A DNA stretch of 6,249 bases from Candidatus Auribacterota bacterium (lineage in GTDB: Bacteria; Auribacterota; UBA6266): positions 1 through 6,249 of the forward strand of contig JAFGBE010000044.1 of NCBI GenBank assembly GCA_016933315.1. Direction: 5' to 3'. A model generated the notes under the pieces. That model saw only the letters and a list, made by a program, of their open reading frames with translations. It had not been told where the DNA came from and made no database searches. Below are positions 1-5,140 of the stretch, piece after piece; position 1 is the stretch's first letter, and every line of letters starts with the position of its first letter. The position numbers and the translations under genes were made by a program.

Positions 1-2
1 GT

Positions 3-911
3 GTCGTCTCTAAAAATGAAGACACCGTAAGAAATATCCTTTTCGGCTTTATAATAACGGCAATAATATTTCTGACGCTAAACTTTTTTACTGACGGGGG
101 GTTTTTTAACCACATTTTTATTTTTTCAAGCAGCCTCTGGGATATAAATTTCATTCTGAGAAAGTTTTTTATAATAAATATTCTTATGGCCCTGCCATTC
201 ATAACAGTCTGGTTTGCCGATAAGTCCCGTTTCTTCAGGAAATACCCTTTGCTGACATTCCTGCTTGTTTTTTCGCTTATCGAGACTTTCGCAATGGCAA
301 GGGAAGGATGCAATACAAACTTCAGGCTGGAGTTCAGCATCGCCCTGACAATAATAATATCAATCCTGTTTTTTGAGTTTTTAAACGCCAAACAGCTGTT
401 CGGGGCAGTCGTGCTTTACCTTTTGATTCTCCTGTCCTGGTTTTTCCCGAACGGGGAACCAAGGAAATTACCGGAGTGGAAAACTTACCATGCCTTACAG
501 AGAAGGGTAGAGAATATAAACCAGCTCATAAAAAAATCGGAAGGCCCGATCCTTACACATTACGCCTGCTGGGCTTTGTTCAACGACAAGGATTTTCTTT
601 TCGACGCTTTCGGTATGAGTTCGATGTCCTGGGCCAGACTCTGGAATGAACAACCGGTTATCGATGATATCAGAAACAGTAAATTTTCCCTCGTCATTCT
701 CCAGAAGTCCGCGGATGCGCCCCAGGATGAGCCCGGATACCGCACATGGACAGGACAAATCCTGAGAGCGGTCAGGGAATCCTACAGATTATACAAACAA
801 GATATCGGCACCTATATCTATATACCCAAACAGCCTCGGGAGGACAAGGATAAAAATACACAGAGGAATAAGGGCTACATCACAAGAAAAAGGGCGCCAA
901 AAACAAGATAG
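3..911 (+). CDS. GT39/GT-C-like polytopic membrane glycosyltransferase, C-terminal part (5' truncated)
   Basis: The reading frame is open from the left edge and ends at TAG 909-911, giving 302 visible residues. The internal ATG at 186 (visible residue 62) is not the true start, because the residues before it continue the same membrane protein. Hydrophobic segments lie at about residues 12-29, 54-70, 83-98, 111-127 and 132-148. They are followed by a soluble tail with a very basic end. Two blocks match what I recall of uncharacterised family-39 (ArnT/PMT-like, GT-C fold) glycosyltransferases: 'TDGGFFNH' (30-37), and 'GPILTHYACWALFNDKDF' (181-198) running on to 'FSLVIL' (228-233), the usual end domain of these proteins. 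Such enzymes use polyprenyl-phosphate sugars on the outer face of the cytoplasmic membrane. The catalytic N-terminal loops lie outside the window, so activity cannot be judged. It is convergent with the glycosylation operon. The family call is moderately sure; donor and acceptor are unknown. Confidence 0.72.
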   Translation, partial: VVSKNEDTVRNILFGFIITAIIFLTLNFFTDGGFFNHIFIFSSSLWDINFILRKFFIINILMALPFITVWFADKSRFFRKYPLLTFLLVFSLIETFAMAREGCNTNFRLEFSIALTIIISILFFEFLNAKQLFGAVVLYLLILLSWFFPNGEPRKLPEWKTYHALQRRVENINQLIKKSEGPILTHYACWALFNDKDFLFDAFGMSSMSWARLWNEQPVIDDIRNSKFSLVILQKSADAPQDEPGYRTWTGQILRAVRESYRLYKQDIGTYIYIPKQPREDKDKNTQRNKGYITRKRAPKTR

Positions 912-912
912 C

Positions 913-1854
913 TTATTTGCTCCGCTTGAGCATACCCCTGAAGAATCCGCCGTTCCATGATAAGAACCCTGCGACGGCTAACACGGCCATTACAGGGTCA
1001 AATCCGGCAAAAGAGAGCAGGAATACGACTATTAACACGTTAAACGAAAGAAAAGCGGACAATCCGGAAAAATACAATAAGGCGACATAAATAACAATTA
1101 TCGCCAAAAACGCCGGAGGGACAAAGTATATCTTCCTGAATACACGGTGGGTTTTCATAAGAGAAGGCTGGACCAGCCCGTAATTATAAAGCTTGGATAT
1201 AAAAGCAGAAAATTTATGCGGCGGATAATGCATGACTACCGATCCGGGATTAAAAAAAATCTTATATCCTTTCTTCCTTATCCTGATATCAAGGTCGATA
1301 TCTTCTCCCGGCCACATGCCTTCTTTAAAGCCTCCCAGCTCCAAAAAGACCTTACGCCTGTACATAACGCTACAGGACGGATTATGCAATACTTCAACTT
1401 CTTTCCGGAAAACATCTCTTTTCACATAATCGGCGATAAATCCAGCTTTTTTATATACCCTGAATATCTTTTTGCCCAAATCGGAGGCGTCGGCAGGAAC
1501 TCTTTGTGCGCCGCCGCAGGAAGCGGCTTCCGGCCTTTCAATAAACACCCTGTATAATTCATAAAGCCAATTTTCATCCGCAACACAATCGGAATCGGTA
1601 AAAGCTATAAACTCGGAGGCGCATTTTTCCGCGGCGACATTACGTCCGTAAGAAGGACCCCTGTGTTCACTCGAAATAATCCTGGCTTCAGGGTATTTTT
1701 CCCTTATAAAATCCCGTATCCCGGCCGACAACCCGTCATCAACCAGAATTACAGCAAATTTCAGGCCTTTCTGGCCGAACACAGATTCCAGACATCTCCC
1801 AATATATTCAGGGCGGCCTTTCGCCGCTATTATCACTGATACTTCTTCAGCCAT
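913..1854 (-). CDS. Family 2 glycosyltransferase with C-terminal membrane segments
   Basis: A complete 313-residue protein with a GT-A-fold GT2 domain at the N-terminus. 'VSVIIAAKGRPEYIGRCLES' (5-24) is the nucleotide-sugar binding strand and helix. 'VDDG' (38-41) follows, and the metal-binding DxD is 'DSD' (87-89). 'GGF...WPGEDIDLDIRIRKKG' (174-196) carries the acidic 'ED' that usually provides the catalytic base. Hydrophobic stretches at about 245-263, 268-284 and 286-301 should anchor it in the cytoplasmic membrane with the catalytic domain inside. This arrangement suits a transferase acting on a lipid-linked acceptor. It is the last gene of the operon, 23 bases after the preceding stop. 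No clear Shine-Dalgarno precedes the ATG; a 12-base palindrome occupies that place. The family is certain. The sugar and acceptor cannot be told from sequence; rhamnosyl- or other hexosyltransferase roles are equally possible. Confidence 0.9.
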   Translation of the reverse strand: MAEEVSVIIAAKGRPEYIGRCLESVFGQKGLKFAVILVDDGLSAGIRDFIREKYPEARIISSEHRGPSYGRNVAAEKCASEFIAFTDSDCVADENWLYELYRVFIERPEAASCGGAQRVPADASDLGKKIFRVYKKAGFIADYVKRDVFRKEVEVLHNPSCSVMYRRKVFLELGGFKEGMWPGEDIDLDIRIRKKGYKIFFNPGSVVMHYPPHKFSAFISKLYNYGLVQPSLMKTHRVFRKIYFVPPAFLAIIVIYVALLYFSGLSAFLSFNVLIVVFLLSFAGFDPVMAVLAVAGFLSWNGGFFRGMLKRSK

Positions 1855-1857
1855 AAA

Positions 1858-1869
1858 AACCGCGCGGTT
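1858..1869. repeat. 12-bp perfect palindrome upstream of the GT2 start
   Basis: The sequence aaccgcgcggtt reads the same on both strands. It sits 3 to 15 bases before the ATG of the downstream GT2 gene, where a ribosome binding site would normally be, and inside the 23-base gap between the two genes. As RNA it could form only a weak four-pair stem with a GCGC loop. It may be chance in so short a gap. Confidence 0.4.
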
Positions 1870-1877
1870 ACCATCTG

Positions 1878-2570
1878 TTAATAATTCCCGGACTTCTCAA
1901 AAATGAATCTTATGTGGCGCCATGCATCGGGCAGGGCTCTCAGCTTCGACTTACCCTTGCGGGGAAAATAATTCACCGGCACTTCTTCAATGGATAGGCG
2001 ATTGTTTATTGCCTCCATAACCATTTCAGCGGCAAACTCCATACCCTTGCATTTAAGGTCCATCTTTTCGTAGGCTTTTCTCGTAAAAGCTCTCATACCG
2101 CAGTGGATATCGGAAATTTTGGTTTTAAAAACCATCCTGTATAATCCGGAAAGCACCGGGTTGCCGACATACCTGTTAAAAAAAGGCATGGAGCCTTTAT
2201 GTATCCTTCCCTTGAACCTGTTGCCTATGACAAAATCAACCTTCTTCCTCAAAGGGTTGATAAACTTCGGTATTTCAGAAAAATCATATGTGTTGTCCCC
2301 GTCCGCTATTATTATAAGGTTCCCCTTTGCCTCTTTCAGGCCCGTGATATACGCAGAGCCGTAGCCTTCTTCATACTCAAAAACAACTCTTGCCCCCGCA
2401 GATAAAGCTATCTCGCCGGTTCTGTCGACAGAGCCGTTGTCAACGACAATAATTTCCCCGGTGATATTCTCTTTTTTAAATACTTCTTTCACTTTTTCCA
2501 CACAAATTTTTATGCCCGCTTCCTCGTTCAGGCACGGTATTACGACAGACACTTCCGGATTGCTGCTCAT
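1878..2570 (-). CDS. Polyprenyl-phosphate sugar synthase-like GT2 (DPM1/dolichyl-phosphate glycosyltransferase type), soluble short form
   Basis: A complete 230-residue protein of the DPM/DPG-synthase-like GT2 group. These enzymes transfer a sugar from UDP- or GDP-sugar to a polyprenyl phosphate, producing the lipid-linked donor used by GT-C transferases or for lipid-linked glycan assembly. 'VSVVIPCLNEE' (7-17), 'VDNGSVDRT' (43-51) and 'EEGYGSAYITG' (67-77) form the nucleotide-binding half. 'ADGDNTYDFSEIPKF' (89-103) contains the DxD (D90, D92). 'GNRFKG' (116-121), 'RYVGNPVLSG' (133-142) and 'DIHCGMRAF' (154-162) are typical of the group, as is the 'GMEFAAEMV' block (176-184). The protein ends at about the end of the catalytic domain ('WRHIRFIFEKSGNY') and lacks the paired C-terminal membrane helices that many relatives carry. 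It starts four bases after the STT3 stop, so the two are probably translationally coupled. The donor sugar is unknown. Confidence 0.88.
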   Translation of the reverse strand: MSSNPEVSVVIPCLNEEAGIKICVEKVKEVFKKENITGEIIVVDNGSVDRTGEIALSAGARVVFEYEEGYGSAYITGLKEAKGNLIIIADGDNTYDFSEIPKFINPLRKKVDFVIGNRFKGRIHKGSMPFFNRYVGNPVLSGLYRMVFKTKISDIHCGMRAFTRKAYEKMDLKCKGMEFAAEMVMEAINNRLSIEEVPVNYFPRKGKSKLRALPDAWRHIRFIFEKSGNY

Positions 2571-2574
2571 CCTA

Positions 2575-2580
2575 TCACCA
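2575..2580 (-). promoter_or_regulatory. Ribosome binding site overlapping the STT3 stop codon
   Basis: On the minus strand TGGTGA precedes the ATG at 2570 by four bases (TAGG). Its last three bases are the TGA stop of STT3. A ribosome finishing STT3 would be placed directly on the start of the DPM1-like gene, which suggests translational coupling and roughly linked expression. The spacing is short for a classical Shine-Dalgarno, so re-initiation may matter more than free binding. Confidence 0.5.
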
Positions 2581-4971
2581 TTTTATCCTGTAGATACAAA
2601 TTCCGTTTCTGCGGTCATAATAAACTTTTTTGAAATACCGGAGATTATTTCCGCCCAAAAACATCGCTTCCGAAAATAACGTATCTATTAAAGGTTCATC
2701 CAGCACTACAGAAAAATAATCCCCGCCTTCCCTGTATATCCAGTAGGCCTTCCTGTCTGAACTCCCCATGTATCCAGGGAGCCTGGTTTTCCGGCCTTCT
2801 TCGCTGACAACCACAAGTCCCGGGACAGTGTAACCGCATTTTGCCCCATTATACAGTTTTGCCTGTCTTGCTTTTACGTTGTAGACCAGGCCGTTTTCGA
2901 AAAATACAATACCGTCTTTTTCCGTCCCTTTTGCGGGGGTCGAATAGACCAGGCAAGGCTGAGATAATTCATCATATCCCTTTCCGATGGATCCATCTTT
3001 TACCCCTGTAATCTCCGCTTCAGCTTTGTCAACCGGCATCTTAAAATTTTCAACAAGATAGGATAACAGGTCTTTGTTCTCTTTTCCATTATTCCTGATT
3101 ACATAAAGTCTTTCAAAGTTCCAATTGCCTATGTACGATATAAAAGGTATTTTAACCAGCAGGCTCTTTTCCAGAACCAGGTATGCGCTGCAGGGTTTCT
3201 CATTCAGGTAGTTCAATATATTTTCGGCGTCTTCGCTTTTAAAGCCGCGGTCAGATAGAATACGCTTTCTCATGCCGATATCCGCTTTTATCAGATCATT
3301 TAAAATGATATAGCTTTCAAAAGCGTCTTCTGTTATCGAATCAATCTCCTTGTACGCGCGATATGAGGCATTATTAAGCATCCGCAGTATATTCCTGGCC
3401 TCTTCCTCTTCTGAAAGCAGCGCTCTCGCAAACCAATAGGCGACAATATCATTCTGGTTTTGCCCGTCAAATATAACCCTTCTCTCCGAAACGGCCTTAT
3501 ACAAGTCTCCGTAATCCCACCAGCAATTGATTATGGCATCGCTTTCGGTGCGGTTTTTTACCCAGAGCAGTGTTTCCTGCAGTTCGGCATTGACACACGG
3601 ATAAACTTTCGTAACCGCCCCATATGCCCTGACAACAGTTCCTGCCGCAACAACCAATGTCAGGAAAGCGGCTGTCATCCAGATAAAGTTTTCCGCAATT
3701 CTCCTGTTTCGAAAACACAACCCCGCAACCTTTTCCGCAAAAAAACCAAAGAAGAATCCCAGAGCCACTACTAAAAAAACGACAAAACGCACGGCGGACA
3801 AGGATGCAAACCACATAAACAGCAGCCACAGAAACAGGAGAAGGAAGAAATCAAATGACCTGTCATTTTTCTTCTCTTTTAACAGCATTAAAAACCCGGC
3901 AAAAGAAAGCATCACCCCCAATATCCCGCCCGATAGGTTTATCACGTCCAGCGCTCCTGTTTTCCCCAGCTCGCTAACCGTATAAAATACCGACGGGTAA
4001 AAAGCAGTGTTCATAGGGATGGCAAGCCCTATTGTTTCCCTCAGGCTGTTCGCGATAAGATACAAAGGGTTAGACCCTGTCAGCAGAAAAGCCGAGGCAA
4101 ATCCGGCTGATACCACAATCGTTAGTAAAAAACCTGTTTTTATGTTATCTTTGTTCCTTTTGATGCTATCTCTGCGGGAAATAAAAACGTTATTGGCTAT
4201 AAGTAAAAATCCGTAAAAAACAATTATCAATAAGGGAAACCACCACCCGGACCATGAAAAAGCAAATAAACCTATCATCAGCGCGCTTGCAAGGGCAAAT
4301 GACCGGCTCTTCAAATTATTATCCCTGTTCCTTATCGAAAGATAAAAAAACCAGACGGAGGAAAAAGGAAGGATAAGATTAATCGCGTCATAATCATACC
4401 AGCCCGCAGAAGTCCTGACAACCAGCGCTTCGTTCAACCCTATGTAAATGCCGGTTAAAAAAGAACCGACCGGGGAATAGAAAGTCCTAGCGGCAAAATA
4501 AACAACCGCCACAAACACCAGGGAATAAAAAACAGGCATGAAAAAGAGGAAATTCTGCAAAGACAAGTTCTCCGAAAACAATGCACAAATCTTGAAACAG
4601 AATGCACTTGAATAAAAAAGAAGCTGCGCGTTCGATATCTTATTCCCTACGGGCGCCAGCGTAAAACAGTCGTACGCCGCGGCATCCTTCTTCATATCAC
4701 CAGGGAACCCGTTAACCAGGACATTCTTCGTCCTCAACAGATATTGGTATGAATCTACATCAAAGAAATACCTATTCCCGTCCGCGCCGATACGGTCTTT
4801 AAGCAGGTATTTATAATTCTCCTCCGCAATACCTCCGCGGTCATCCCGTATGGACAACTGCCCCGGAATATTCCCGCCCGGCTGAGGCATATGGGAAGGC
4901 ACACACCTGATATACAGATTAACCGCTATACACAAGGCAAAAAAAATAAAATCGGTTGTTTTCCTGTTCAT
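2575..4971 (-). CDS. stt3: STT3-family oligosaccharyltransferase (GT66; AglB/PglB type)
   Basis: A 798-residue catalytic oligosaccharyltransferase from ATG 4971. The family moves a glycan from a polyprenyl (pyro)phosphate carrier to Asn in Asn-X-Ser/Thr on the periplasmic side of the membrane. Visible residues: first acidic pair 'DVDSYQYL' (D71, D73); second pair 'GWYDYDAINL' (D193, D195); 'TVSE' (331-334) in external loop 5, equivalent to TIxE/SVSE; conserved Arg in 'AVRFVVF' (R395); and 'WWDYG' (484-488, bases 3508-3522), the acceptor Ser/Thr-binding signature, followed by 'FDGQNQN'. About 12-13 hydrophobic segments span residues 7 to 451, then a soluble domain of about 345 residues. The loop between the first helix and the first acidic pair is long (about 50 residues). 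The frame extends upstream to a TTG at 4998 with no Shine-Dalgarno; ATG 4971 is preferred, though its own ribosome site is also weak. It is first in the operon, behind a sigma-70-like promoter. Confidence 0.95.
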   Translation of the reverse strand: MNRKTTDFIFFALCIAVNLYIRCVPSHMPQPGGNIPGQLSIRDDRGGIAEENYKYLLKDRIGADGNRYFFDVDSYQYLLRTKNVLVNGFPGDMKKDAAAYDCFTLAPVGNKISNAQLLFYSSAFCFKICALFSENLSLQNFLFFMPVFYSLVFVAVVYFAARTFYSPVGSFLTGIYIGLNEALVVRTSAGWYDYDAINLILPFSSVWFFYLSIRNRDNNLKSRSFALASALMIGLFAFSWSGWWFPLLIIVFYGFLLIANNVFISRRDSIKRNKDNIKTGFLLTIVVSAGFASAFLLTGSNPLYLIANSLRETIGLAIPMNTAFYPSVFYTVSELGKTGALDVINLSGGILGVMLSFAGFLMLLKEKKNDRSFDFFLLLFLWLLFMWFASLSAVRFVVFLVVALGFFFGFFAEKVAGLCFRNRRIAENFIWMTAAFLTLVVAAGTVVRAYGAVTKVYPCVNAELQETLLWVKNRTESDAIINCWWDYGDLYKAVSERRVIFDGQNQNDIVAYWFARALLSEEEEARNILRMLNNASYRAYKEIDSITEDAFESYIILNDLIKADIGMRKRILSDRGFKSEDAENILNYLNEKPCSAYLVLEKSLLVKIPFISYIGNWNFERLYVIRNNGKENKDLLSYLVENFKMPVDKAEAEITGVKDGSIGKGYDELSQPCLVYSTPAKGTEKDGIVFFENGLVYNVKARQAKLYNGAKCGYTVPGLVVVSEEGRKTRLPGYMGSSDRKAYWIYREGGDYFSVVLDEPLIDTLFSEAMFLGGNNLRYFKKVYYDRRNGICIYRIKW

Positions 4972-5022
4972 ACCTAAAAAAATCCGGTTTAAAAGCAATA
5001 AAAAAATAACTATCTACAACTA

Positions 5023-5051
5023 ACTATAAGCCAAATTGTTATGTGCGTCAA
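5023..5051 (-). promoter_or_regulatory. Sigma-70-type promoter for the stt3 operon
   Basis: Read on the minus strand, TTGACG (5051-5046) and TATAGT (5028-5023) each match consensus at five of six positions and are separated by exactly 17 bases. Transcription would start near 5016, giving a leader of about 45 bases to the preferred ATG at 4971 but only about 18 to the alternative TTG. No operator or riboswitch-like structure is evident. This is inferred from sequence match alone. Confidence 0.7.
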
Positions 5052-5076
5052 TATATCGAGCGGCGGTATTTTCTTT

Positions 5077-5104
5077 TTTACTTATTAACCTATTCTGATA
5101 TAAT
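5077..5104 (+). promoter_or_regulatory. Sigma-70-type promoter with extended -10 for aroC
   Basis: A perfect TATAAT at 5099-5104 is preceded by TG one base upstream (TGATATAAT, an extended -10). A weaker -35 candidate TTTACT (5077-5082) lies 16 bases away, matching four of six. The start of transcription would be near 5111, giving a short leader of about 30 bases. The extended -10 may make up for the poor -35. It is divergent from the stt3 promoter and does not overlap it. Confidence 0.68.
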
Positions 5105-5126
5105 TTATTTTAATCAATAACAATTT

Positions 5127-5132
5127 GAGAGG
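5127..5132 (+). promoter_or_regulatory. Ribosome binding site that decides the aroC start
   Basis: GAGAGG lies 8 bases before the ATG at 5141 but only 2 bases before an in-frame ATG at 5135. The spacing favours 5141, which also matches the usual chorismate synthase N-terminus (MLKFLSAGESHG). Confidence 0.75.
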
Positions 5133-5140
5133 AAATGATA

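Larger units (their letters stand above)
4972..5140. other. Divergent intergenic region between stt3 and aroC
   Basis: An AT-rich stretch of 169 bases holds the two back-to-back promoters, their short leaders and the aroC ribosome site. The -35 elements are about 25 bases apart (5051 and 5077), separated by a GC-richer patch around 5057-5067 and a T-run at 5074-5079. I see no convincing inverted repeat for a shared regulator, no RNA gene and no small reading frame worth calling. Confidence 0.7.

Noticed and set aside
1..25. GTGTC ... GACAC inverted repeat at the left edge
   Set aside because: Five base pairs with a long loop inside an open coding frame are expected by chance.
893..904. GGCGCC flanked by A-runs near the end of the GT39-like gene
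   Set aside because: The six-base palindrome leaves no loop for a stem, so it is not a factor-independent terminator for the minus-strand operon.
918..932. Hairpin TGCTC-CGCTT-GAGCA just after the GT39-like stop
   Set aside because: The stem is only five pairs, no T-run follows, and the bases encode the C-terminus of the convergent GT2, so it is not a credible terminator.
1147..1557. 136-residue open frame on the plus strand
   Set aside because: It is antisense to the conserved GT2 coding region, including its GED motif, with no supporting ribosome site or family likeness.
3497..3829. 110-residue Cys- and Gly-rich open frame on the minus strand
   Set aside because: It lies in an alternative frame of stt3, overlapping the WWDYG region, and the composition is typical of an out-of-frame reading.
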